Positions 1 to 6,474 of a DNA stretch of 11,428 bases are shown in pieces (the stretch's first letter is position 1; each line of letters opens with the position of its first letter). Under the pieces are notes generated by a model. That model worked only from the letters and a program-made list of their open reading frames with translations, searched no databases and was not told where the DNA came from. This DNA comes from Clostridiales bacterium (GTDB lineage: Bacteria > Bacillota > Clostridia > Lachnospirales > WQUN01). Made by a program: the position numbers and the translations under genes. The stretch is from contig JAISZF010000289.1 of NCBI GenBank assembly GCA_031269415.1, forward strand, positions 1 to 11,428, read 5' to 3'.

Positions 1-1498
1 TGAGAACCTCGTTCGCTTTCTCCAGCACCGACACGGTCTGATACTCATTCTCTGAAATTGAAATATACTCGCGTTTTCTCAGCAAATCCATGACCTGTCT
101 TATGAAGTCCGGGGAATCCTCTGGCATAACGCCGAACGTCGGCAGTTTGTCCAACCCGCGCGCACTCAGATACTCGTCCGGCTTGCCTTGCAGTATCTTT
201 GAGATAACCCCGAATCCGTAGGAACGCCCAGTGCGTTTAATCCGGCTGATACACGATAAGATCTTCTGCGCGGGTACGGTTACGTCCGTGTCTATGCCTT
301 CGGAGCGGCAATTGGAACAGTTATCGCAGGTTATGGGCTTAGTTTCGCCGAAATACCGCAGAATGAACTCGCGCAGGCAATCGCCGGTCTCGCAGTAACT
401 GACCATCTCACGCAGAAGCGCGTAATCGCGCGCGCGGGTTTCAGGGCTGCCCTGATCAATCAAATAACGCGCAGTCACTATGTCGCCCCTGCCGTACAGC
501 AGAACGCAGTCGGCCGGAGCGCCGTCGCGCCCCGATCTCCCGGCTTCCTGGTAATAACTCTCCATATTCTTCGGCATGTTGTAGTGTATTACAAAGCGCA
601 CGTCGCTTTTATCTATGCCCATTCCGAACGCGTTTGTGGCGACAATGAGCCGAACGCGGTCGTACAGAAAATCATCCTGCGCCTTGCCGCGATCACCGTC
701 CGCCATCCCAGCGTGATATTTCGCAGCCTTAAACCCGTCCGCCACCAGTTTATCGGCGACCTGTTCGACGTTTTTCCTCGACGCGCAGTAAATAATGCCG
801 CTGCCGTCATTCTTTGATAAATACTCAGTTAAGGAAACGTATTTATGTTTAGCGTTTCTAACCTCAAAATACAGATTATGCCTGTTAAAACCCGTGGTAA
901 GTGTAAACGGGCTGTTCAGTGTCAGTTTAAGCAAAATGTCCTGGCGCACCTTAGGCGTGGCTGTCGCGGTAAAAGCCGTCATAATCGGACGCGCCGGCAG
1001 CTTTTTCGCGAACTCCGGTATGTCCAGATACGACGGCCTGAAATCATGCCCCCATTGCGAGACGCAGTGGGCTTCGTCCACAGCTATCTGTGAAATATCG
1101 GCGCTTTGCGCGAATTCGATAAAATCTTCGTTGAGCAGACGTTCCGGCGCGGCGTATATAATTTTATACTTTCCCGCCCGGGCGTTTGCCATTGCTTTGA
1201 GAGACTGCGAATATGTAAGCGACGAGTTTATGTAAGCGGCCGGGATGCCGTTAGCCGTAAGGGCCTGAACCTGATCGCGCATTAAGGAAATAAGGGGCGA
1301 AACTATAAGCGTAATGCCCGGCAGGATAATCGCGGGGATTTGAAAACACAGCGACTTCCCCGCCCCGGTGGGCATCACCCCCATCGCGTCACGACCGTCC
1401 ATAACCGCGGATATGACCTCCGCCTGCCCTTCGCGGAAACTGTCATAACCGTAGTAGTGTTTTAAAACCTTTCGCGCCGAAGCCATTATCCCGTCCAT
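1..1498 (-). CDS. recQ: ATP-dependent DNA helicase RecQ (C-terminus beyond window)
   Basis: 3'-5' superfamily 2 DNA helicase that unwinds branched DNA in recombination and fork repair. I translated it by hand from ATG 1498; no stop occurs before base 1, so the gene runs off the window. About 499 residues are visible against roughly 600 in typical RecQ. Walker A TGAGKS lies at residues 44-49 and the DEAH box at 141-144, followed by the RecQ-type CVSQWGHDFRPSY. Helicase motif VI-like YYQEAGRSGRDG is present. The RecQ zinc site is complete: Cys near 374, then CxxCxxC at 391-397. The part lost beyond the edge would be the end of the winged helix and any HRDC domain. AGGAGG sits 4 bases before the chosen ATG. 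The upstream MORN gene ends 12 bases away, so they are probably cotranscribed. Identity is very secure. Confidence 0.97.
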   Translation of the reverse strand, partial: MDGIMASARKVLKHYYGYDSFREGQAEVISAVMDGRDAMGVMPTGAGKSLCFQIPAIILPGITLIVSPLISLMRDQVQALTANGIPAAYINSSLTYSQSLKAMANARAGKYKIIYAAPERLLNEDFIEFAQSADISQIAVDEAHCVSQWGHDFRPSYLDIPEFAKKLPARPIMTAFTATATPKVRQDILLKLTLNSPFTLTTGFNRHNLYFEVRNAKHKYVSLTEYLSKNDGSGIIYCASRKNVEQVADKLVADGFKAAKYHAGMADGDRGKAQDDFLYDRVRLIVATNAFGMGIDKSDVRFVIHYNMPKNMESYYQEAGRSGRDGAPADCVLLYGRGDIVTARYLIDQGSPETRARDYALLREMVSYCETGDCLREFILRYFGETKPITCDNCSNCRSEGIDTDVTVPAQKILSCISRIKRTGRSYGFGVISKILQGKPDEYLSARGLDKLPTFGVMPEDSPDFIRQVMDLLRKREYISISENEYQTVSVLEKANEVL

Positions 1499-1510
1499 AT
1501 GTCCTCCTGT

Positions 1511-1795
1511 CTATTCACTTGCTTTCCTCCGCGTTGTTTTATAAGGATTTCCCTCCGCGTCATACGTAACCCACTCGCCAACGGGCGCGCCATTATCGAA
1601 GTAACCGCTTCGCTTGAGCGTTCCGTCCGGACGATACCATTCCCAATAGCCGTCGGGCTGTCCGTCCGTCATTTTGCCTTTTGACCATATGGTATCGCCG
1701 CCGGCGTGGTATTTTATCGCGTACCCGTCTATAACATCAATTTTCTTCTCTTTCACGCCGTTCGGGTGGATAATATCGCAATTTTCGTTACTCAA
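1511..1795 (-). CDS. Small MORN-repeat (MORN_2 / YwqK-like) protein
   Basis: 94-residue protein with two to three consecutive MORN_2-type units in residues 36-85: GKMTDGQPDGYWEWYRPDG followed by GYFDNGAPVGEWVTYDAEG. Such beta-hairpin repeats occur in YwqK-like proteins, annotated in some genomes as antitoxins, but repeats alone do not give a function. There is no signal peptide or membrane segment; the tail is basic (KTTRRK). The start is TTG at 1795 behind a weak GGGA site; an in-frame TGA lies just upstream, so no longer ATG form exists in this frame. An ATG 21 bases upstream opens a different frame that closes after 10 codons at the TAA overlapping this gene's start. It ends 12 bases before recQ and very likely shares its transcript. 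Role unknown. Confidence 0.75.
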   Translation of the reverse strand: MSNENCDIIHPNGVKEKKIDVIDGYAIKYHAGGDTIWSKGKMTDGQPDGYWEWYRPDGTLKRSGYFDNGAPVGEWVTYDAEGNPYKTTRRKASE

Positions 1796-1906
1796 GGATT
1801 TCCCTGCCAGATTTTTTCATATTTTTAGGCGCGGGGGGATTTTGTACGCGTAAATTCCGTGGAACTCAGCCGCTTGTATATGCCGCTGAGCTTTCGAGAT
1901 AGGCGT

Positions 1907-2374
1907 TCAAACTAAATCTCGAAACGCCGCCCCTGTAATCCGCGCCAAATCGTCTGGCGCAAGCTCCGCTTGCAGACCGATACGCCCCGCGGAGACAATC
2001 ATTTTGTCGAGTAATTGCGCGGTTTCCTCAATGAACGTCGGGAACGGCTTCTTCATTCCGACCGGCGAGCAGCCGCCGTGAATATAGCCGGTCCGCGGCT
2101 CCAAGTCCTTGGACTTTATCATTTCAATATACTTATCGCCCGCCGCTGCCGCCGCTTTCTTCAAGTCAAGCTCACATTCCGCGGGAATGACAAATACATT
2201 CAGCCCAGTCGTCTTACCCGCCGTTACAAGCGTTTTGAACACAATTTCAGGCTTTCGCCCGATTTTCGCGGCAACGCTCAGGCCGTCAATTCTGCCGTCC
2301 GACGGGTCGTACACGTGGGTGGAAAACGGCACTTCGGCGGCTTCCAGTATTCGTAACGCGTTTGTCTTGGTCAT
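1907..2374 (-). CDS. ybaK: YbaK/EbsC family Cys-tRNA(Pro)/Cys-tRNA(Cys) deacylase
   Basis: Cytoplasmic trans-editing enzyme that hydrolyses misacylated Cys-tRNA(Pro). The 155-residue length is normal for the family. Recognisable family blocks are the N-terminal TNALRILEAAEVPF and HVYDPSDG, the central AAKIGRKPEIVFKTLV, the VFVIPAECELDLKKAA block with its lysines, and the glycine-rich GYIHGGCSPVGMKK loop that helps line the tRNA acceptor-end pocket. The C-terminus with RIGLQAELAPDDLARITGA is also typical. ATG 2374 is preceded by GGGGTG about 8 bases upstream. It stands alone: 111 bases separate it from the MORN gene downstream and 88 from the antitoxin-like gene upstream. The family is confident; the exact substrate (Cys-tRNA(Pro) versus another editing target) is by homology only. 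Confidence 0.93.
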   Translation of the reverse strand: MTKTNALRILEAAEVPFSTHVYDPSDGRIDGLSVAAKIGRKPEIVFKTLVTAGKTTGLNVFVIPAECELDLKKAAAAAGDKYIEMIKSKDLEPRTGYIHGGCSPVGMKKPFPTFIEETAQLLDKMIVSAGRIGLQAELAPDDLARITGAAFRDLV

Positions 2375-2462
2375 AAGATCACACCCCGATAATCTTCAGA
2401 GCTACACTGCGTAATATTGAGTGAGGAAATCCCGAATAATATAATAGCCGTATAAACGAATA

Positions 2463-2651
2463 TTATATCGCTTCTGAATCTCTCCGCATTGAGAAAGGAG
2501 TGCTTTTTATAATTTTAAAACCATACCGCTCAGCAAGTTTATGGGTACTCTCGTTAATTTCGTGAGCGGCTTCCGCGTTGGTCATATTCTTTGTCTCTTC
2601 ATACAAATCAACCCTGATCTTATCAAGTTGAATTTCAAAATCATTTACCAT
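2463..2651 (-). CDS. Small antitoxin-like protein paired with the PIN-domain gene
   Basis: 62-residue acidic, predicted helical protein (MVNDFEIQLDKIRVDLYEET...). A longer reading to 2714 is open, but the ATG at 2651 is preferred: it has GGAGG 9 bases upstream, and the preceding residues are only the shadow of the PIN gene's end. The upstream gene's last codons and stop overlap this start by 11 bases (ATGGTAAATGA), and the Shine-Dalgarno lies inside the upstream coding sequence, so translation is probably coupled. No classical DNA-binding fold is obvious. Its size, acidity and tight linkage suggest it is the neutralising partner of the PIN protein. That role is inferred from context; I do not recognise a named family. 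Confidence 0.7.
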   Translation of the reverse strand: MVNDFEIQLDKIRVDLYEETKNMTNAEAAHEINESTHKLAERYGFKIIKSTPFSMRRDSEAI

Positions 2652-3108
2652 AATTTGTGACCTCCATTGGCGTACAAATAAACAGACTGTCGTATCCCTT
2701 GAACTTATTAACAACCTCTGTGCCTGTTTTTGTTTTCAGTTTATTTATATGCCGAAAATTCAGACTGACAATACAATCTAAACCGCTGACGGACGCTACT
2801 GCGATATGAACGCCATCCATACGATATTTTGCGGGGATAAGACCCACCTCAACATATGTATCAGCTAAGTCATACGCCGACTGCTCTACCTCCAGTACGG
2901 CCATACCATATTCTGTAATGAGCTTCAGCATATGCTCTCTCTTTAGTTCAGGGGAACGGAGGATTTCACTTATGACAGCGGCAGACGTATATGCCTCGAC
3001 TTCGCCAGTCGAAATCATGTTGAATAGGTGTTTAGTTTCAGCGCAGTATTCTCGCCCCTCCTCCAAATAACTATTGAAAACTGTCGTTTCAAAATATACT
3101 CTAATCAT
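2641..3108 (-). CDS. PIN-domain protein, probable VapC-like toxin ribonuclease
   Basis: 155-residue protein with the PIN nuclease pattern. The N-terminal strand MIRVYFETTVFNSYL matches the usual hydrophobic strand plus (D/E)(T/S)xV. SEIL near residue 48 supplies the second acidic position. The segment DGVHIAVASVSGLDCIVSLNFRHIN near residues 118-142 is the conserved C-terminal block with its acidic metal ligand. The first acidic ligand is Glu rather than the commoner Asp, as seen in some PIN subfamilies. Members usually cleave RNA with Mg2+ or Mn2+ and act as the toxin of a type II module. It overlaps the small downstream gene by 11 bases, giving toxin-first order, the reverse of the common vapBC order. 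AAGGA lies about 12 bases before the ATG, and a good promoter lies at 3139-3167. PIN assignment is strong; toxicity is inferred. Confidence 0.82.
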   Translation of the reverse strand: MIRVYFETTVFNSYLEEGREYCAETKHLFNMISTGEVEAYTSAAVISEILRSPELKREHMLKLITEYGMAVLEVEQSAYDLADTYVEVGLIPAKYRMDGVHIAVASVSGLDCIVSLNFRHINKLKTKTGTEVVNKFKGYDSLFICTPMEVTNYGK

Positions 3109-3138
3109 TAGTCTGTCACATCCTTTTTTCTATAAAGA

Positions 3139-3167
3139 AGTATATCAAATTCATATCTATAGCACAA
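3139..3167 (-). promoter_or_regulatory. Putative sigma-A-type promoter of the PIN/antitoxin-like pair
   Basis: On the minus strand TTGTGC (3167-3162) and TATACT (3144-3139) are separated by exactly 17 bases, about 30 bases upstream of the PIN gene start. The -10 matches 5 of 6 consensus bases; the -35 is weaker. Confidence 0.5.
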
Positions 3168-3194
3168 ACTATTTCCACAACAGCCTGCAAACGC

Positions 3195-3326
3195 ATGTCA
3201 TCGCTTACGGAAAATCAAATCGCGTCCGTGTTGGTGCTGAATCCCAACTCTGAAAAGAAGGTAAGGCAGTTGGAAAAAAATAATAGACCAACTGACTATA
3301 AAATTTGCAATATCGGATTAGTGTAA
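3195..3326 (+). other. Unassigned short open frame, possible gene fragment
   Basis: A 43-codon frame (MSSLTENQIASVLVLNPNS... ending CNIGLV) reads opposite to the neighbouring genes. The frame is open without an ATG back to 3105. The residue composition looks protein-like, but there is no Shine-Dalgarno before the ATG and I recognise no family. It is the only protein-like content of the 304-base gap 3109-3412, which otherwise holds the PIN promoter and AT-rich sequence. It may be debris from a lost gene or chance. Confidence 0.2.
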
Positions 3327-3412
3327 AAATCAAAATAATACAACATAATTAATGCTATTTTTAAGTGGTTTTTCGTGCTTTGGGCATAATTCCCCCCTCC
3401 CCCAAAGTCGCG

Positions 3413-4417
3413 TCAGAAAAAAATTTCCGTGAAAGCAAGCGCCTCCCTGGCTTTTTGTGGTGATATATGTACGAACCATTTTTCAAGGCCTTTCATTCTA
3501 TCCAAGGTTTTTTCGTATATCTCCATAGCCGCCTTGGTTAACTTTGCTCCCGTGCTATATTCTTTGTCAACCGTATTGACCACTGGGTGTTTACCGTTAT
3601 AATAGTACCTTGCCCGTGCCTCTATAACCATTCGCGTTCCAATAGTCTTCCAGGCAATCGACAATGAAATCCGCCGTCACTTTGGTCGAGTTCAGATATA
3701 TTGTTGTTGATTTTTCTTTCACGTCCATAATCCCAAAGGGCGTCACAAACTCGTCACAAAAATCGTGATCGTCGCCCCCACGGGCGCTCGACTCTCGCCG
3801 CCCCTTGAAAATTCGCCAACCTTCACCCTGTCTTTGGCGTCTATGGATAGCCTGACTATATCGTCGTCGTCTATCGCGTTTTTGTGCGTTTCTTTCAAAT
3901 TATCGAATATCAGATCCGTTTCTTCCACCTTTTTCGATGGCTTTGTCTTTTTGACCGTCTTTAGCGTATAACCCAGTTCATTTATTATCGTATTCAGAGT
4001 CCGTACTGTCGGCAGTTCAGCCTCGCTATACCCGTATTGCTTTATCAGTTGCCGCCAGACCTCTTTCGCGCTCAGGTTTGTGTACAGCCTGGCCGTCTGA
4101 AATTTAGGATCACATTGGCGTTGTTCCTCCATTATCGCCGTTATTCGCGCTTCCAGCTCCGGCTGGTTGCCCGTGGCCCTGTTTCGCCCTCTCAGATAAA
4201 ATTCATCCTCAATTTCCTCCCCGTCTATTTCCCTGGCGCCTTTACGCACCGTATTCCGGCTCATGCCAAGGACTTTCGCCACGTATGTCTCCCCGCCCTC
4301 GCCGTATTCCCTCGCCAGCTTTGCCGCCTTGCGCTTCTCACTTCCAGACAACTTCCCACATATATCTTTCTTGTCTTTACACTCTATCTAAAGCCTTTCC
4401 AAAACTCTTGCCATCAT
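3413..4417 (-). pseudogene. ISAzo13-family transposase remnant (amber, frameshift, central deletion)
   Basis: Decayed DDE transposase. The best start is ATG 4417 (or the adjacent 4414) behind AGGG; codon 10 is an in-frame TAG at 4390-4388. The open part then shows the N-terminal helix-turn-helix (YVAKVLGMSRNTVRKGARE) and the family hallmark VRLSIDAKDRVKVGEFSRGG. Just after, near 3765-3775 in a run of five G, the frame is lost; the -1 frame continues with DDHDFCDEFVTPFGIMDV and NSTKVTADFIVDCLEDYW. That frame ends at TAA near 3606. The third frame picks up at NGKHPVVNTVDKEYSTGAKLT and KWFVHI, the normal C-terminal block. The expected middle (NxDNGPEN...RRTQF and the YNPxER segment carrying catalytic acids, about 100 residues) is missing. 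It cannot encode active transposase. Family assignment rests on recognised motifs. Confidence 0.88.
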
Positions 4418-4500
4418 TTCCCTTTGACTCTCGCCATGTCATTGGTCTATTTATTCTTTCCAGCTCCCTTATCACTCCAATTAGCGGCAACAAGTGGCAT

Positions 4501-4543
4501 AGGGGAATATAATCGCGCCTGCCTCACGCGGTTATATTCCCCT
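4501..4543. other. Perfect 17-bp stem hairpin, probable transcription-end structure
   Basis: The arms are AGGGGAATATAATCGCG (4501-4517) and CGCGGTTATATTCCCCT (4527-4543), with a 9-base loop; the only non-Watson-Crick position is one G-U/A-C position depending on strand. It starts 8 bases after the stop of the minus-strand gene at 4551. Read on the plus strand it is followed by TTTT; on the minus strand no U-tract follows. It may end transcription of the 4551-5583 operon, or be the footprint of a mobile element next to the IS remnant. Confidence 0.65.
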
Positions 4544-4550
4544 TTTAGCG

Positions 4551-4829
4551 TTACATAAAACCCTCAAGCATCTTAACAATATTCCTGAACCTGGCCTGAT
4601 CCGAACGCGGCATTGATTCGCCAATGGCCTCAATGACCGCCGACTTCTCGCCGCGTGTCAGCGGCCTGCCCCGCGACAGTTCTTTGCTGAATTTTACATA
4701 TATGGACATAATCTCGGGCCCCGATTTCCCGTCCAACTGCGAGGCGAATTTGCGAAAGATCTCTATTTTCTCAGGCTCCAGGCTTTTAAACGCTTCTTTA
4801 TTAAATAATTCGTCCAAATCAACAGCCAT
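4551..4829 (-). CDS. Hypothetical protein, small, predicted all-helical
   Basis: 92 residues, charged, with no cysteine, signal peptide or membrane segment: MAVDLDELFNKEAFKSLEPEK at the start, then GKSGPEIMSIYVKFSKELSRGRPLTRGEKSAVIEAIGESM and a helical end MLEGFM. The pattern suggests three to four amphipathic helices. The start overlaps the stop of the upstream gene by 11 bases (ATGGCTGTTGA), with GAGGAG just upstream inside that gene, so the two are translationally coupled and probably act together. I do not recognise the family. The strong hairpin immediately downstream marks the end of the transcription unit. Confidence 0.8.
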   Translation of the reverse strand: MAVDLDELFNKEAFKSLEPEKIEIFRKFASQLDGKSGPEIMSIYVKFSKELSRGRPLTRGEKSAVIEAIGESMPRSDQARFRNIVKMLEGFM

Positions 4830-5583
4830 TATTCATCTCCTCCATCGCGGATATAATCTCTCTCAGTTCAATTACTTTAATCAGCAGGTCTATGGCGCAT
4901 TGTTTTTCGTAACTCACATGCGGACGCACCGACAGCAGCATGCCCCTGCGCCAGTCCGCGTACTCCGGTCGGCTGTGTCCTTCGGTCGCCCGTCTCGCGT
5001 AGAAGCTCATCATATTTTGCGTTTCCATGAACTTGATCCATAGCCCTATCGCCTTGTGATATTTCGGATCGACAAATCGCACAGCCGACTTGATAGCCTT
5101 AATTGATGACGTGGTAAATGTTTCGTCGTACAGGCGTGAATAGTCCGGTTCGGAATCCCCTGTTCGTTTGCCGCTTTCGTCGGTACCTTCTTCTTCCTCA
5201 ATATCGTCGTCGGCAAACTCATTATCCGCTGACGTATTATCATATGCCGCCGCGTTGTCCGATGTTTGCCCGCTCTGATTCATTGATTGAAATATTTTAA
5301 AAGCTTGAATGGCTTTTTCAATTGCCTCCTGATTATCCGCCGTGTCCGGAGCCGGTATCTCGCTGTTTTCGGAAGAAAAAGCGCCGGCGTAGTCCGCGTC
5401 GCCGTCGGATGAATTTGCCTGCCCGGACGTTTCCTCCACATGTATCTCACCGGAGCCGTTCGCGCCGCTGTTCATCAATTGGGACAGAAACCGGGCTTGC
5501 TCCATCAATTTTTCAAAATCAAGATTCTTGTCCATACCAACCCCCAAGGACAGGCCGGAACGTTCGCGTTCCGATTTCCCCAT
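4819..5583 (-). CDS. Hypothetical protein with acidic disordered linker and helical C-terminal domain
   Basis: 254 residues in three visible parts. A short helix around residues 17-38 (MDKNLDFEKLMEQARFLSQL) is followed by a long low-complexity segment, residues 40-150, rich in Asp, Glu, Ser, Asn, Ala and Gly, including DDDIEEEEGTDESG, with one embedded helix at 84-102. A basic-hydrophobic helical domain spans 150-247 (SAVRFVDPKYHKAIGLWIKFMETQNMMSFYARR, then LSVRPHVSYEKQCAIDLLIKVIELREI). There is no signal peptide or membrane helix. ATG 5583 has AAGAGAAG upstream; the internal ATG at 5535 behind GGGGG is an alternative start. It is the first gene of a two-gene unit and is divergent from larB, 105 bases away. 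The architecture suggests a scaffold or binding protein, but I know no family and assign no function. Confidence 0.8.
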   Translation of the reverse strand: MGKSERERSGLSLGVGMDKNLDFEKLMEQARFLSQLMNSGANGSGEIHVEETSGQANSSDGDADYAGAFSSENSEIPAPDTADNQEAIEKAIQAFKIFQSMNQSGQTSDNAAAYDNTSADNEFADDDIEEEEGTDESGKRTGDSEPDYSRLYDETFTTSSIKAIKSAVRFVDPKYHKAIGLWIKFMETQNMMSFYARRATEGHSRPEYADWRRGMLLSVRPHVSYEKQCAIDLLIKVIELREIISAMEEMNNGC

Positions 5584-5627
5584 GTTCTTCTCTTAAAAAT
5601 CTATGAAGGCGTCCGTAAAAATATGCG

Positions 5628-5660
5628 AAGCTTTACTAATTCGGCAAGCTTTGCTATAAT
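5628..5660 (+). promoter_or_regulatory. larBCE promoter with extended -10 and repeated AAGCTTT boxes
   Basis: TTTACT (5632-5637), a 17-base spacer, then TATAAT (5655-5660) preceded by TG one base earlier, giving a full extended -10, about 28 bases before larB. AAGCTTT occurs twice, at 5628-5634 and 5646-5652, an 18-base repeat overlapping the -35 and the spacer; this could be an operator. Confidence 0.7.
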
Positions 5661-5688
5661 TCAGGAAGTTTTAAGAGGCAGGTGAACA

Positions 5689-6474
5689 ATGGATACAAAT
5701 AATACGAATCATACGGCGTCAAACAGAGATGAAATACTTGAGCTCCTGCGAAGGGTGCAGGCTTCCGGCATCACCCCGGAAGAAGCTTTGCTTAAACTCC
5801 AAACCGCCCCTTTCGAGGATCTGGGTTACGCCAAAGTAGATCTGCACCGCGGGCTGCGTCAGGGCGTCGGCGAGGTAATCTACGGGCAGAACAAAACGCC
5901 CGAACAGATACTGGGCATTGTGTCCGCCATGCGCGATAAAGGCTTGAAGAATATCCTGGTAACGCGTATTTCGCCGCAAGCCGCTGATCTGCTGATTGAC
6001 GCCGGAGTGGAGTTGGAGTATCACCCGATTCCGAGGTTGGGCATTGCCGCGAAGGACGACTCCAAAACGAAGGTGGGTTCTATCGTGGTGGCGTCGGCGG
6101 GAACCAGCGATATGGCCGTATGCGAGGAAGCCGCTTTAACCGCCGAAACGCTGGGCAACTCGGTAACGCGGGTTTACGACGTGGGGGTGGCTGGGCTGAA
6201 CCGCTTGTTAAACAAGCTGGATGTCTTTCTGTCGGCGAAGGTAGTCATTGTCGTGGCCGGAATGGAAGGCGCTCTGGCAAGCGTTATCGGCGGCCTGGTC
6301 AGCGCGCCGGTGATCGCGGTGCCCACCAGCGTGGGGTACGGCGCGAATTTCGGCGGTTTATCCGCGCTGCTGTCTATGCTGAATTCATGCGCAAGCGGTG
6401 TGTCAGTTGTAAACATTGACAACGGTTTTGGGGCGGGGTACATCGCCAACAGTATAAATAAGATAGGGTTGTGA
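5689..6474 (+). CDS. larB: LarB, nicotinate-AD carboxylase/hydrolase for nickel-pincer cofactor
   Basis: First enzyme of nickel-pincer nucleotide synthesis: it carboxylates nicotinic acid adenine dinucleotide at pyridinium C5 and releases AMP, giving dicarboxypyridine mononucleotide. The 261-residue length is typical. The N-terminal region carries the family block EDLGYAKVDLHRGLRQGVGEVIYGQNKTPEQI. The PurE-like C-terminal domain from about residue 120 shows VASAGTSDMAVCEEAALTAE, VYDVGVAGLNRLL, VVIVVAGMEGALASVIGGLV, PVIAVPTSVGYGANFGGL and the final NIDNGFGAGY. ATG 5689 follows GGCAGGTGA at good spacing and lies about 28 bases after the promoter. Its stop touches the larC start (TGATG), so the operon is tightly coupled. 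Assignment is secure. Confidence 0.96.
   Translation: MDTNNTNHTASNRDEILELLRRVQASGITPEEALLKLQTAPFEDLGYAKVDLHRGLRQGVGEVIYGQNKTPEQILGIVSAMRDKGLKNILVTRISPQAADLLIDAGVELEYHPIPRLGIAAKDDSKTKVGSIVVASAGTSDMAVCEEAALTAETLGNSVTRVYDVGVAGLNRLLNKLDVFLSAKVVIVVAGMEGALASVIGGLVSAPVIAVPTSVGYGANFGGLSALLSMLNSCASGVSVVNIDNGFGAGYIANSINKIGL

Noticed and set aside
584..1235. Plus-strand open frames of 77, 146 and 82 codons
   Set aside because: They lie antisense inside recQ, which shows all helicase motifs; their translations are low-complexity and basic, and have no credible ribosome sites.
1865..1890. Inverted repeat CTCAGC/GCTGAG after the ybaK stop
   Set aside because: Only 6 base pairs with a 14-base loop and no following T-run on either strand, so not supportable as a terminator.
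3378..3407. Inverted repeat CTTTGGG/CCCAAAG beyond the transposase remnant
   Set aside because: Seven base pairs with a C-rich 16-base loop; no matching end could be found on the other side of the element, so it is not called as an IS terminus.
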